In this document: one piece after another, positions 1-12,567 of the stretch
How positions within the stretch are numbered: position 1 is the stretch's first letter
Layout of the letters: each line of letters opens with the position of its first letter
Source of the DNA: Nipponacmea schrenckii
Lineage: Eukaryota; Mollusca; Gastropoda; Lottiidae
Direction of reading: 5' to 3'
Assembly: GCA_030562195.1 (NCBI GenBank)
Contig: CM060203.1
Span: forward strand, 2,370,208 to 2,434,207
DNA: 64,000 nucleotides
The notes under the pieces: model-generated
Told to the model about the DNA's origin: nothing
What the model saw: only the letters and a program-made list of their open reading frames with translations
Databases searched by the model: none
Position numbers and translations under genes: made by a program

Positions 1-1614
1 AATTAAGAGTTTGGAAAAAGTAAATCTTCAAACCCTAACACCGCAGCAAATGATATACCTAACCCTTAGACACTCACTGCGTTTCCACTTAGAATTGTGA
101 AGTAAAGTTAGCTTAAACGCCAGCTTTATTGCAGAACACGCTGTGTTTCCAATGAGTTTATCGGTTTCCCCGAACCATTTAAGTCTCGATTAAAAAAGTG
201 GCATATTTTTGACAGGTCACTATGTACACGACTACCAATGTTGCATGTGGGACCATAAAACTAGTTCTTCTCTATTGCCGAACGAGAAAAACCTAGCATT
301 CATTTGGCCCCCGATAAATTGCCGAACGAGAAAAGTGATGTTTGCCGTTCCACAAACGTAGTGGTTTGTCAATTGAACAAGTGGAAGCACAGAAAAGCTA
401 GTGGGGAAACACGGTTAATGTCTCCTAGACAATTAATAAATTAAACACAAAGTAAAACAAGCCACAAAACAGATCCAAACCATACTACACCTTTAATATT
501 GTAATTAACTCAGTGTTGACAGTGACCTTGACTTAGTAAGATTATTCTATACCTACACAATCTACCTTCACTCCTTTATTTTACTTTACTCCCTTTCTAC
601 CTACTATTAATATTTATTACCCAATCTCATGTCACTTATAGACTATAAAACAGCCATACCCACTCACTTCTTTATTTCAATTTGTCTATACATATCATAG
701 ATTATGCCAAACTAGTCCCCTTTCAATTTGTTACTATATCCAAAACTAAGGTCAGGTGAGATGTCAAGGCTTAGAACTAGTCATCCCTTGACTGAATGAA
801 AGAAAAGTCCATGTTTAAAAAATTTCAGGATGAATACAACATTGTAATACAATCCAGTGAATTTTCAACCACGACTTACTACATGTCATTTGATATCAAA
901 TTAAAATTTACTTCTGAAAAAATTATATTTTCCTTTTAACACATGGAGTTGGATTCAAATTTAAAAATATGACTGAATCCTTTGATCAATATTTCACACA
1001 TTGTCTTTATCTTGCTGACATCCAAAAATTAAATCCAAATATTTAATTTGGTAATTCAAAAAAAACACACTGGGTAAGATGTTCAAAACATATTCAAATA
1101 AATATAGCCCATAGAAAGACACTTGGACTTCACATCAAAGTACATCAAGATATATAATATCCTAATTCGCATCTTATACTTTTTTAAGGCACAAAATATA
1201 GGTAGGGCCTCACTCTCTTTTTGATATATAATTAATATGCACAAAAGAATATACTGTACCCACAAAAAAAACTCAAAACACAAACACAAAAATCAACAGT
1301 CCATATCAATATTTATATAAAAATAAAAAACACTCTACTGAAAAATCCACACAAATATTTCTATAAAAATAAATCAAAACACACTTTTTGAAAAAGGACA
1401 TCCCAAAATGTATCCACATTAATATTTACTCACAAAGTCACACACAAGGATAAAATAGAATCCAGTAGTCCACCTCAAAACTAATATAAATCTGATAATG
1501 CTGTTATATGACACTAAAACTCTGTGGTTTGACTCCAGTTACATCAAAACGTGTAGGTATGTTTGAGTAAGTAAGGAGTTGTGGTCTGAGTCCTCTCTGT
1601 CACCTATATAATAT

Positions 1615-2000
1615 ATCTACCTACCTACCTACCACTATATAATATTATATACTGTTACGCTTCACTTCTTTACTTTTAGTTTTTTAATAGATCATAACAT
1701 CTCAATAAATGAATGAATGAAATGAACGACTAAATAAATGAAACACAAATGAATGGAGTTTTACATCCTACTCTTCTGCACCTTTTGACAAAATGAATAA
1801 ATGAAAACATGAAAGACTAAAATAAATGAAACACAAATGAATGGAGTTTTACATCCTACTCTTCTGCACCTTATGACTAAATGAATGAATGAAAACATGA
1901 AAGACTAAATGTAAACTGGAATGAATGAATGAATGAATGAATGAATGGTAAATGCATACACCAAAACTTGAATGAATAAATGAAGACATGAATGAAATAC
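1615..2000. repeat. ACCT and AATG tetranucleotide tracts with two copies of a dispersed repeat
   Basis: A short (ctac/ctacc)n run lies at 1618-1633, and imperfect (gaat)n/(aatg)n runs at 1706-1745, 1882-1900 and 1919-1948. Between them the phrase ATGAATGGAGTTTTACATCC occurs twice (about 1750 and 1839). It is the start of a dispersed element also found near 17957, 43603 and 60350. Confidence 0.85.
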
Positions 2001-2440
2001 AACTTGAATATCCATTGAAGAAAATAAAATTCATCTATAGTTAATTTTCATATTCCATTGGAAATGTGTGTTCATTCTGTCAACATATTTGAGGGTTAAA
2101 TCATCTTATTTGAGAGGTTGGTTTGGACATGGGCAGCTTTGGCTTTTACCCAGTGAGCCTGTGTCCAAGGACCAAACAGATCAATGTTTTAACAGGTTAA
2201 TCTATACCAGGATTAGTGTTCAGGTTAAAATAATGTCAAGTGGACTGCCTAAGATTTAATCCATCTGTAGTAAACTGACCCAGGAGACAAAACATTACCC
2301 CAAACCTTCAAAACTTACCACTTGCTTTTCTAAACTACCGAATTAAAATTATGACTTATTGCTTGATTATTTATTTCAGTAGTTTTTGATGATTTAAAAG
2401 GATTTATTAATCCTTGTGTTTCGTATTTTTATAAACTACA

Positions 2441-2597
2441 GGGATCTGTTTCACAAAATTTTAACAAAGATACAATCAAGATTTTAAGAAATACAGTAAC
2501 CTGATTGGTTAATAAAAACTCAAACTTATTGATTGACCAATCTGACCATTGGAACACTAAAATCATTCTAAGTTAAGTTTTCGTGAAACAGGCTCCT
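2441..2597. repeat. foldback/MITE-like element
   Basis: Inverted ends GGGATCTGTTTCACAAAA...TTTTCGTGAAACAGGCTCC, with an inner inverted pair (CTGATTGGTTAATAAA... and ...TTGATTGACCAATCTG). The inner motif recurs at 27500-27640 and 63325-63400, suggesting one non-autonomous family with three copies in this window. Confidence 0.65.
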
Positions 2598-3538
2598 GAC
2601 CAACAAAATTTAGTTTCTTAAAAATCAAACAAATTTGAGACTGAATTTGAATGGTAAAAAAAAATGTGTATTACTATAATTATTATTTTTATATCAGAAA
2701 AGACCCTATCCTAGTAAGTTATAGTTATGATAATATTATATATAAAATAGAATTATCATATATTATACAGATAACTAACTCCAGGCTATAAAACAATATC
2801 ACACAATGTATAAACCATCACTGATATACACAGGCCAACGTTAATACAAGGGAAGTAACCCCCAGGCAATCAATATATGATAATATTTATAGGGTCAATA
2901 TTGGACCAGATCTAACAAGGATGTGTCAACTATCATACACAGGAATCAACAATTAATACCAACATTCATATAATCAACAATTTACAAGGATTGTGGAGAG
3001 ATTATCTCAACTGTTTAAGGTTGCTAAGAAACCATCCCTTTGAGCCTTTTGGATTTTCAGACATGTGGTTCGTGGAATTACACCAAAACTAATCAGATTT
3101 TGATACAAAAATATCTTGGCAATTGAAATTTCATCAAGCACTTATATTTGGTGAAATATCAAAAAACCACATGAAAACCTAACACATAGAATTGAGCCTA
3201 TCTCATTGCCAACTTCACAATGTCAGACTATAAAGAATTTCTTCTTGTACCTTAACAGCAAATGACCATTATTCTTGTACAACAGAATATGACTGGCAAA
3301 TTTTGACAAATCAACATCCCTCTGATTTACAGATAGTAACTGAAACCCAGGGTGCCATAATAAATTGTAAATTTAATCTATTTTAACCTGAAGATAAAGG
3401 ATGTAGGACAATCAACATTATACTTCTACATTGTTTAAATTCTTGAGAATATCATAATAGTGTTAAATAATTGTAGATATAAGATTAGGAGTTGAAGGGA
3501 TACTTCCTCTTAGAATGGACATCAAATATCAAGTCTTT

Positions 3539-3727
3539 AACTTGGTCAATAAGAGTATATAGTCACTTACCAGGTGTCATGACTAAAGAATAGAATCTCT
3601 ATATAACATGATATATCTATTAAACTAAGTTATTATTGTAAAACACTTCTAACTTAAACTTGGTCAATAAGAGTATATATTCATCAGGTGCCTTGACTAA
3701 AGAATAGAATCTCTATATAACATGTTT
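3539..3727. repeat. local direct duplication, about 70 bp x2
   Basis: AACTTGGTCAATAAGAGTAT...GACTAAAGAATAGAATCTCTATATAACATG occurs at about 3540-3610 and again at about 3657-3722, the second copy lacking a few bases. A simple tandem duplication about 115 bp apart. Confidence 0.85.
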
Positions 3728-3771
3728 CATTCAATAAGTTATTTTAAAATCTTCTAAGTCTTAAATTAGAA

Positions 3772-3940
3772 GATAAACACTTTCTGTTTTAGATTTAGAG
3801 GGGGTTTATTCGATATTTAACCATGCTTGAATCATAAGATCCCGAGACCGCTTGCTGTCGAGGGTCTCTAATGATATATTCAAGCATGGTTAAATATCGA
3901 AAAAAACTCCCTCTAAATCTAAAACAGAAAGTCGTTTATC
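3772..3940. repeat. hairpin (foldback) transposon remnant
   Basis: Two arms of about 75 bp are reverse complements with few mismatches: GATAAACACTTTCTGTTTTA (from 3772) against ...TAAAACAGAAAGTCGTTTATC (to 3940), running inward to GAGACC/GGTCTC around a loop of about 12 bp. A further weaker inverted pair (GGAATTGTACCACAAAT at 3941 and ATTTGTGGTACAATGGA at about 4225) may be a larger outer structure. Confidence 0.8.
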
Positions 3941-5133
3941 GGAATTGTACCACAAATTGTGATGATTTTGTTCCCGGACTCTTTTTTATGGATAATTTAG
4001 ACATGGGTTATTCGGTTTTTATGACGTTAGGTGCAGTATGACGCACATAACAACAAACTGCACGTGCGCTATCGAATGAAAAAGAAGACATCCTTTTTAT
4101 CATTTAACATTAACAAGATTTGTAACTAGTTCGCTGAAATTAATGCGCCAAATTGCAAAGACATGATGTCAAATTGCTATTAAACCCCATGCATTTCGAC
4201 CAATCAGAACTCAGAATTTTTGTTATTTGTGGTACAATGGAATGTTACTTAAAATTTGTAGAAAAGACAATCTATCAATTAAAAAAGTAATTATTGAAAC
4301 AGAATTCTAATTAGTAATTTAAATTGATCATTAATTAGCTGTATGCAGTATTTATTGGATTATAAAGGGATTCAGTCATATATTTTTTTGGTCAATATAA
4401 GAGGTAGCATACCTTTAATAAATATATGTAAATATTATGGACTGTGAATAATAGGTAATGACAGTGAAACATGATATTTATTAAATCATAAAATCTCCTC
4501 TCTACCCCTGACTGTTTTTTTTTGGTGTAGTATGTTAAATCATTGTAAAATTAGCATGTTTTAACTTTTCAATGTTAATTAGAAATGTTGTTAAAATTGT
4601 AGATTGTAGTTCAGAGAATTATTTCAGGATATTGTCGCATTTCACAATTTGTTTATTGTTACATCTTTGTTGTTTTTGCTGGGTGTATTTTTCTGGTTAG
4701 CTGTACATTACGGCTGGAAATTGTATTGTGGTGAAAAGAGATATCTCTCCTCGTATTACAATACGCAATGCGATACATTGCAAAATGTCGTGGAGTTGCC
4801 ATTTCACCATTTTTTTTACATTTGTGAGCAAATTAGATTCCATTATGCATAATATCTTATCAAAGTTTCATGAGAGTGAAAAAATAAATAGTATTTGTCT
4901 TTTCGTTATTCATAAAAGTAAATGTTCCTTAAATTTTCAGTGGAAGCCATGCTGTAGAGGATTCTAACAGTTTTCCATTGTCATCACAATATATCAATTA
5001 TTTCTGACAGCCTTATTGTCTGGTGATTTTTGTGATAAAAACATTTAATACAATTTACTGAAAATTTCATGTTTAAATGCCGTTAAAAATTAGTTTCAAA
5101 TCTTTTCTTACTGGAAAACAAAAGCCAACTCAC

Positions 5134-5303
5134 CCAAGTTGCTGTAATAAAGTTTCCCCTTCACCAACTGTGTGCATGGCTGCCTCAATAGTTGTTTCCC
5201 TTTGTTGGTTAAATTGAGCCAGGAGTTGTTCTGCTCCCTCCACACTATCAGCTATTTCTGAACTCTGTAATTCTTGTTGTAGCTCTTCTAACCAGGAGGT
5301 TAG
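5134..5303 (-). CDS. trio: trio exon 14 (spectrin repeat)
   Basis: 170 nt, acceptor ATTTCAG, donor GTGAGT; enters in phase 0 and leaves two bases. Reads LTSWLEELQQELQSSEIADS, VEGAEQLLAQFNQQRETTIE, AAMHTVGEGETLLQQLG, matching vertebrate LWTWLEELQKELLDD...[37 protein letters not shown]. The next exon would begin RDS- or similar and is not seen in 1-5133, so the following intron exceeds 5.1 kb. Confidence 0.95.
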
Positions 5304-6000
5304 CTGAAATATTGACAAAATAGAGAGTTATGGATCAGTCTCATACGGGGCACTAGATTGGCTAGGTCAGGATGTCAAGGATTCACAGAATTGACTAGAA
5401 GTTCAATAAAACATGCCTTCCACTTGTGCGAAGAAAATAAGAGTAGTTGAATTCATAACACTGAAGAAATAAATAGATTATATTTTGAAAGTCACATACA
5501 TCCTATTTCCTACGATTTGACGGAGCCTGTATTGGAGTGGCCTAATCTGTTCATAACTAATCAACCGAGCGCAACCCTAGCTAGTTCATAAGGAAATCAT
5601 AGTCTATATTTTATCCTGTTTCTGGATAAAGGATTCATATTGAATGTTAAGTTCTAGAAATAACAGTATTGGACCTGTTCAGAACTAACCAATCTAGAGC
5701 CATCATAGCAAGTTCAAATCCAGTATCTGGATAATATAAATTTAAGAATTAAACGTTGTCTCATTAGTATTATTGGTGTATAAACACAGTAGATCATGTG
5801 ACAAACTGAATAAATGACGAAGTTCATACAAATTCACTGTTTCATATCAAATTGACAGAAATATTAGATAGCGTCATTGTTGTAGATAGAATACGCCAGT
5901 TTGTGTAACTGGTTCATTAAAGGGGGTGATAGTAGAAATGTAAATATTCATGTTGAAACTCAAGTTACAAAGGAAAACCTAAAACCACACGTTGTTTCCG

Positions 6001-6980
6001 TGGATCATCCCTACCTCGTGTAAATGAGTATAAAATGGATTATCCCTACCTCGTGTACATGAGTATATAATGGATCATCCCTACCTCGTGTACATGAGTA
6101 TAAAATGGATCATCCCTACCTCGTGTACATGAGTATATAATGGATCATCCCTACCTCGTGTACATGAGTATAAAATGGATCATCCCTACCTCGTGTACAT
6201 GAGTATAAAATGGATCATCCCTACCTCGTGTACATGAGTATAAATGGATCATCCCTACCTCGTGTATATGAGTATAAAATGGATCATCCCTACCTTGTGT
6301 ACATGAGTATAAAATGGATTATCCCTACCTTGTGTACATGAGTATAAAATGGATCATCCCTACCTCGTGTATATGAGTATAAAATGGATTATCCCTACCT
6401 TGTGTACATGAGTATAAAATGGATTATCCCTACCTCGTGTACATGAGTATAAAATGGATCATCCCTACCTCGTGTATATGAGTATAAAGTGGTTTATCCC
6501 TACCTCGTGTATATGAGTATAAAATGGATTATCCCTACCTCGTGTACATGAGTATAAAATGGATTATCCCTACCTCGTGTACATGAGTATAAAATGGATT
6601 ATCCCTACCTCATGTACATGAGTATAAAATGGATTATCCCTACCTCGTGTACATGAGTATAAAATGGATTATCCCTACCTCGTGTACATGAGTATAAAAT
6701 GGATTATCCCTACCTCGTGTACATGAGTATAAAATGGATTATCCCTACCTCGTGTACATGAGTATAAAATGGATTATCCCTACCTTGTGTACATGAGTAT
6801 AAAATGGATTATCCCTACCTTGTGTACATGAGTATAAAATGGATTATCCCTACCTTGTGTACATGAGTATAAAATGGATCATCCCTACCTGTGTACATGA
6901 GTATAAAATGGATTATCCCTAGCTCGTGTACATGAGTATAAAATGGATTATCCCTACCTCGTGTACATGAGTATAAAATG
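6001..6980. repeat. 35-bp minisatellite built from the exon 13 splice donor, about 28 copies
   Basis: Unit on the plus strand: GGATTATCCCTACCTCGTGT followed by ACATGAGTATAAAAT. On the minus strand each unit is the last 22 nt of trio exon 13, ending CACGAG, then the donor GTAGGGATAATCC. The first unit is the real exon/intron border (6958/6957). Units are nearly identical, with T/C and G/A variants and rare 1-bp deletions. The unit next to the real donor carries GAG|CTAGGG, destroying the donor dinucleotide. Confidence 0.95.
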
Positions 6981-7149
6981 CTACAGTCATATCAATTATA
7001 GCTCTTCTTCTTTCCAACTGAGTCAGGAAATTATGCATTCGTTCTTCGAGTTCATGGGCTTCACCATAAATCTCTTTGGGGTCACATTCTCCTGTCTGAG
7101 CTAGTTCATCTGCAGCAGCTAGTAACTTCTCAGCATTTGTTATAGTATT
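6958..7149 (-). CDS. trio: trio exon 13 (spectrin repeat; 3' edge is in a minisatellite)
   Basis: 192 nt (64 codons, phase 0 to 0), acceptor TTTTTCAG, donor GTAGGG. Reads NTITNAEKLLAAADELAQTG, ECDPKEIYGEAHELEERMHN, FLTQLERRRAIIDMTVAFYT, HVHE, matching vertebrate NTYTNADKLLEAAEQLAQTGECDPEEIYQAAHQLEDRIQDF...LLDMSVSFHTHVKE. The last 24 nt (encoding AFYTHVHE) and the first intron bases are the first unit of the 35-bp array at 6001-6980. The donor used is set by family length and phase: any donor further into the array would lead to a stop codon. Confidence 0.93.
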
Positions 7150-7944
7150 CTGAAAAACAATAAAAGAATTTCAGGCATTTTGTTACTGTTTTGTTACATT
7201 TAAGAACAAGTTGGGAAATAAAGTGCAAACCTTTAATTAGGTGTTACAAAAGGATTCTGCCTTTGTACTGTGGCATTTTAAAGAGTCAAAAATTAAACTA
7301 TAATTCATTCATTCCAATAATGAAATGGGCTGAAACACTTTACAGCCTACTTCAATTTTACTACAAGAATGTAATAGCAAATGGCATTGATGGTGTTAAA
7401 CAGACTAGGTCAGGTTAGGAAAGGGGTCAACATGATTCAGGTGGTTAAAGTCTACAGATAATGTCATGTGAAATATCTGAAATGGTCCAATATACAATTC
7501 TATCAATTATAGTCCAGTGATAGTAAAGTCTAAGACATCAGAAATACGCGCAATTAATTTGTTACATACCACAACTCTAAACAGACAATAAATATTTGAC
7601 CTATGACCTGCGTTAATTAATTATGAATAGTAAGGAGAAGAGGAAATAGTAAGGTTGAAATGTCCTGAATTGCTTTATTTACTGAGAAATTTCACACTGT
7701 CAATATCAACCATGATGGACGATTTATTTTCAATATACCTTTCAGGTATCATTTATAACATTTATATAAGTGATAGGAAGGGGCATTAAAGTTCAAGTCC
7801 AGTAGATTTCAACAGTTAAATATTTCTTGAGCTCTTGATGTTCAACTTCCAATAAATGCTTACTGCTGTTGTAAAGGGGCTTCTAACATTTATAGGAATT
7901 TCAAGGGTGAAATTTTGTATGAACAATGTTTTTAGGTGACTTAC

Positions 7945-8067
7945 CCTAGCAACAGATTCAAAATGTTCATGACTTTTCTGTAGAGCTTTGGCACGTTGTA
8001 ATGTTTTACCAATCGAGGTGTTTTTACGTAGAAAGACATCACCATGGTTATCTAGCCAGTCGATCAC
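7945..8067 (-). CDS. trio: trio exon 12 (spectrin repeat)
   Basis: 123 nt (41 codons, phase 0 to 0), acceptor TTTTGCAG, donor GTAAGT. Reads VIDWLDNHGDVFLRKNTSIG then KTLQRAKALQKSHEHFESVA and R, matching vertebrate VLDWIENHGEAFLSKHTGVGKSLHRARALQKRHEDFEEVAQ. Confidence 0.96.
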
Positions 8068-8650
8068 CTGCAAAAGAATTAAATGATATGAAATGGCCAT
8101 TTTATATCCTTCTTTTTTTCGCCATTTGAGGAATGTTTGTGGAATTTGCAAAGAGTAAACTTCAAACATTTTAGAAGCACTAAATTGGCCCTTTATTTTT
8201 TGAGTACTCTTTGGTCCACCATGGGTCTTGATATTTTTTGACTGATTCATTAATTAGATATTTCTACCAACATTTAAATGCATAAATCATAGAAATTATT
8301 TTTGAAAATCTGAGAGCCTGGTCTGATTTTAACATCAGGCCTTTAAATAGAAAAAGAAAAATGGGGAAAGATTATGTTTAAATTTTTGCAGCTTTTTATC
8401 AAAATTGAAAATTAACTGACAATAACAAACTTTAGTCTGATCATTTTTTTTATTTACATCTGTTGAGGAATCTATGGTGCACAAGGTACCGGTATTTCCC
8501 ATCTGAAACTAGATGCTATCATCTATTCATCATTTTGAAATATGATAAGAAAAGGGATAGTGAGTCTTCTCTAATATTACAGTTTGACTAACTCTTGTCC
8601 CCAGTCATCCCCTTACTCACATTGACAAATAGGACAGAAATTTGTCTCAC

Positions 8651-8752
8651 CTGTTTAACATCTTGTTGAAACAGACGTAATCCCAGTCTCTGGTGAAGTT
8701 TCACTTTTTTGGCATGCCACACTTGTTCTAGATGTCTCTGATGGGCCAGAAC
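8651..8752 (-). CDS. trio: trio exon 11 (spectrin repeat)
   Basis: 102 nt (34 codons, phase 0 to 0), acceptor ATCTGCAG, donor GTGAGA. Reads VLAHQRHLEQVWHAKKVKLH then QRLGLRLFQQDVKQ; vertebrate Trio has VLHHQRQLENIWQHRKVRLHQRLQLCVFQQDVQQ. Confidence 0.95.
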
Positions 8753-9439
8753 CTGCAGATCATAAATACAACACATATATACTCCAATTTATAATTTATA
8801 TTTTATAGGGTTTGTAGAGAGGAACCACAGAAACTGATGTTATCAGTGACCCTGATACACATAACATTTATAAACTTTTATACAATCTCTTTAATATAAT
8901 CCATCCACTTTATTTCTAAATCACAATTCTGTTATAAATTCACAAAATTCTAGGAGTAAATTAACTCTAAATTCCTTTTTTCTGGTATCACAAGATATTT
9001 CTAAACAACACAGGTCAGCATTTCCAAATTTCACTGAATTGATGATAACCTTCAATGATTAACCTTCATACCAACACAGTATATCAGAATAAAGGTCCTA
9101 AACCAGCCACGTCCACTAACATTACAACTAAACTTTCCGGGAACACACAGACCTATGGTACATAGACAATGATAATTTCAACTCTTTCCTTAGAAACCTA
9201 TCTTAGCACCAGAACTTTCAATGGAACTAATGACTTTAAAGAAAAATTTCAGTCTTAGAGAAACACTTCATGCTAGTTAATACTCCAGTAAGATCCACTG
9301 TTAAATCACTGTTATTTAAAATTCTCATCAGTATTATAAAGAGCACTGCTTCTATATCCAGTTTAAACATATTATCATTCTTTAACAAATTGGTATCCAC
9401 ATGTACAACTTTAAGACAAAATAAATAACACATCAATAG

Positions 9440-9660
9440 GAAACCATAAATCCACAACAAGTGCTTTCGGTTATATTAATAATAATCCAACAGCGTAATA
9501 TTTCAAAAATATGTTATAAGTTGAATAATGTACAAGAAAAGGGAGACCATAAATCCACAACAAGTGCTTTCAGTAATAGAGTATACAGTTAAACTTATTA
9601 TCCAATAGTGAAATATTTGAAAGATTCTATGTTATTAGTTGAACAGTGTATAACAGAAAG
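9440..9660. repeat. diverged tandem duplication, about 100 bp x2
   Basis: ACCATAAATCCACAACAAGTGCTTTC begins at about 9444 and again at about 9548. Both are followed by related sequence (taataatccaacagcgtaatattt / tattatccaatagtgaaatattt and ...gttataagttgaa / ...ttattagttgaac). Confidence 0.75.
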
Positions 9661-11483
9661 GAAATAAATAATTGAAATAAGTGGCTCAATATCAACTTTA
9701 CCAAAGATATCATTAAACACTCCAGTACACAAATCGTCCAGTCTCTTGTGTTTTCACAGGAACTATCAACTTATTCTTCACCGTTTTTTTAATTTTAATT
9801 CATTAAAACATGAAATTTTTCCCAACATTTCCTTGGTTTAAGAAAATAGGTTTTTAAAAAAAAAAAATGTTGAAAAAGATTTTGAGATGAAAATAAAATG
9901 TGATTGTTATCAGAGCTCATACTGTGTGATAAAAAGACAATTCTCTGTTTACTTCAGAAAATCTTCATGGATATATCTTTTATTTGGTACATTTATTACC
10001 AGTGTTCAACTTGATACAGATTTCACCCCGTAGCACCCAATTACCTAACATTATATTGTACAACAGTAAGATATAGAAACCGAGTCAGTAGAGATTTGAG
10101 AAAAGCTGTCAACTCACATCATTAATTATTCACTAGTATTAACACCTATATATGAATCTGATAAAAGCTTTCTACCATATATTCTATTGTTATAGTAAAT
10201 TATCCAGTATGCAAGCACTAACTACTAGTTTCAATGATACCATCTTATTTAAACAATGGTAATATTCACTGTGAATAATAGGCTATAATTATAAGATCAG
10301 GATGTTATTAAGATATAATTACTCAAATTAGTAAGTCAGCAAAAAAAATAGAGTGAACAATGATTAAATTTAATATTGTAACATTTGCAAAAATATTTGT
10401 AATATTTACAGCAAGATATCAACCTCAATTTCATGTTGATAATCTGTTAGTCTTTTGCCAAAAATTCATTTTTCCTTGTTATTCCAGAAATTGATCATAA
10501 ACATTTAACCCTCACATTTCAATCTTACATCCCATCTGCCAACCAACCACCCCCCCTCCCACCTCCAATTATATTATATTTTGAAATATATATCTTAGAT
10601 TCTCAAATATATCAGCTTGATTACATTGACAACAAAAATAAAAACCAAGCCAGTGGTCAGTATAATTTTTACCATCTGTATAATTGTATTTAAGAATACC
10701 TTGAACGCATGGCAAGTGGGCCTATATCAAGGAAATCTAGGACTACCAATAAACAATACTATTATAAAATATCATATTTCCCCAATATGTAATCCTACTT
10801 CCTGTGCCGAACTTCAACTTCAGTAGTTGCTATAAAACCATAATGGTTGAAACTGGGAGGGCACATTGTTATACTTCAGTTATATAAGTGATATTTCATA
10901 TCAATTAACTTGAGACTAGACTAGCAAGCGAAAACATCAGTGACATTTCTTACTAGGTTCAAATTAACCTACAAAATATACTTTGATAACTCAATAATTC
11001 ATTCATTTTTGTGGAAATGAAGACAAGCTTTTCCCAAATTCATCTGATAGTATACATGTTATTTTCCTATACTGACAAGGGCAGTAACTTGTTATAAAAT
11101 CTGTGACATCAATACCAATATAATGTAATCCAGTGACTAGCTGAGTTGATATACCATCAATATTTAATTCATACTACTGTTATCACAGTGTCATATAATA
11201 CTGTTAGTTTGTAACAGTCAGTTTGTAACCCTTGTCTAACTGCACTTTTAATGCTTGCTTCCATGATATTCAAAATTTCATTCATGCCTATGGTATTAGC
11301 ATTGATTTTTCAGTAGAAATTGATAAGATAGACAATAGACTGACTCCATAACAAATAAACTTTAGTACATATCAGTAAATACAGACAATAACAAGCACTT
11401 AAAACTTGATTCAAACTTTCTATAAGAATAAAACATGACAGCATTAAATTGGACATTTCTTTCCATCAAATAAAATCAAATAC

Positions 11484-11575
11484 AAGTACAATACAAGTAA
11501 GCAAGTGCAAGTGCAAGTGCAAGTACAAGTACAAGTCAAGTACAAGTGCAAGTGCAAGTACAAGTACAAGTACAG
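11484..11575. repeat. (AAGTAC/AAGTGC)n hexanucleotide tract
   Basis: Alternating CAAGTA and CAAGTG hexamers over about 90 bp in trio intron 10. It translates on the minus strand to a fortuitous Cys-Thr repeat. Confidence 0.9.
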
Positions 11576-11799
11576 TACAAATGTATTTACATATACACAA
11601 GTACATTTAGAGAGTGACTGCATCAATGTAAACAATTCAGATTCCCAAATTATGAAACGACTAGTCATTCTTATCATCTGATTTAATTTCAAAATAATTC
11701 AATTAACTTATTAACCAATCAAATCACAGGATCTCCTAAAGCCTTGAGTTAAGATGTTACCTTTTTTTTCCCAATGTATTGCCCCATGGGCTTAATGTG

Positions 11800-11950
11800 A
11801 GACAGGACCATGTCCATGTGTATTGACCCTAATTCTGACCCATGTAAAATAAAGAGTCTATGTTTGTCCCCAAGGACTGAATATTAGACAGGACAATGTC
11901 CATGTGTATTGACCCTAATTCTGACCCATGTAAAATAAAGAGTTTATCAT
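11800..11950. repeat. direct duplication, about 60 bp x2
   Basis: GACCATGTCCATGTGTATTG...CCCATGTAAAATAAAGAGT occurs at about 11806-11862 and, with one change, at about 11896-11943, separated by related TRAATRTBAGACAGGAC leaders. Confidence 0.85.
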
Positions 11951-12000
11951 TATTATTATTATTAAGAATAGGTTCCCTGGTTGTATAAATATGATCTTAC

Positions 12001-12129
12001 CTCATGAACAACATCCAAGACATGTCCAGCTGCTTCGGAATAATCAGCTTTAGCAGTCAGTGAATTACTGGATCCACAACTCACAGGGGTTTGTAGTGTG
12101 TCTAATAACGCCTTGCCATCACTACATAC
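12001..12129 (-). CDS. trio: trio exon 10 (inter-repeat linker)
   Basis: 129 nt (43 codons, phase 0 to 0), acceptor AATTTAG, donor GTAAGA. Reads VCSDGKALLDTLQTPVSCGS then SNSLTAKADYSEAAGHVLDV and VHE, matching vertebrate VSQDGKSLLDKLQRPLTPGSSDSLTASANYSKAVHHVLDVIHE. Its 5' part is echoed in three degenerate fragments in the preceding intron (12174-12370). Confidence 0.95.
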
Positions 12130-12173
12130 CTAAATTATACAATATAAACAGATTATAACATAGATATACATAG

Positions 12174-12370
12174 ATCACAGGGCTCTGAGAGAAACTAGAA
12201 GTGTTTTGCTATCACTGCATACCTTTTGTTTAACATAGACATATATAAATCACAGGGTCTTTCCAGTAATATATCTTAAGTAAATATAGACAGATATAAC
12301 ATAGATGTACAATAGATCACAGGGGTTTGTAGCATATCTAGAAGCTCCTTGCCATTAGAAGTCCCTTGCC
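12174..12370 (-). repeat. three degenerate fragments of trio exon 10
   Basis: The plus-strand string of exon 10 near its acceptor (cacaggggtttgtagtgtgtctaataacgccttgccatcactacatacc, 12083-12129) has relatives at 12174-12223, 12249-12265 (short) and 12317-12370. Each is preceded by the shared spacer ACATAGATATACATAGATCA or similar. None keeps an open frame with both splice sites, so they are not exons. Confidence 0.75.
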
Positions 12371-12567
12371 ATAGCACCCATACAGGCACTTTTTCATTCA
12401 CATATTACTTAACAGTATTTAAGCAAGTAAAATAAGTTGTTTATATTTCAAAATATTTAACAGGAACTCCCCACCCCACCCCTTCCTCTAGCTTTACATC
12501 TGCTATATGGCTAATTACATGTAACCTTGACCATGTACCGTTCCAGACTAGAGAAAAGTTAACATAC

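Larger units (their letters stand above)
1..5133 (-). other. trio intron 14, partial (no exon seen)
   Basis: AT-rich sequence downstream of exon 14, with no spectrin, DH or PH coding match on the minus strand. It holds tetranucleotide repeats (1615-2000), a foldback element (2441-2597), a direct duplication (3539-3727) and a strong hairpin element (3772-3940). I see nothing in 1-1600, 2600-3530 or 4250-5130. Confidence 0.7.
7150..12000 (-). other. trio introns 10-12
   Basis: Intron 12 (7150-7944) and intron 11 (8068-8650) show nothing beyond AT-rich sequence. Intron 10 (8753-12000) holds a direct duplication (9440-9660), an (AAGTRC)n tract (11484-11575) and a second duplication (11800-11950). 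Open frames here are chance. Confidence 0.6.

Noticed and set aside
6001..6980. CRISPR-like or spacer-repeat array
   Set aside because: Direct tandem units without unique spacers, in a eukaryotic intron. The same holds for the 36-, 53- and 68-bp arrays.
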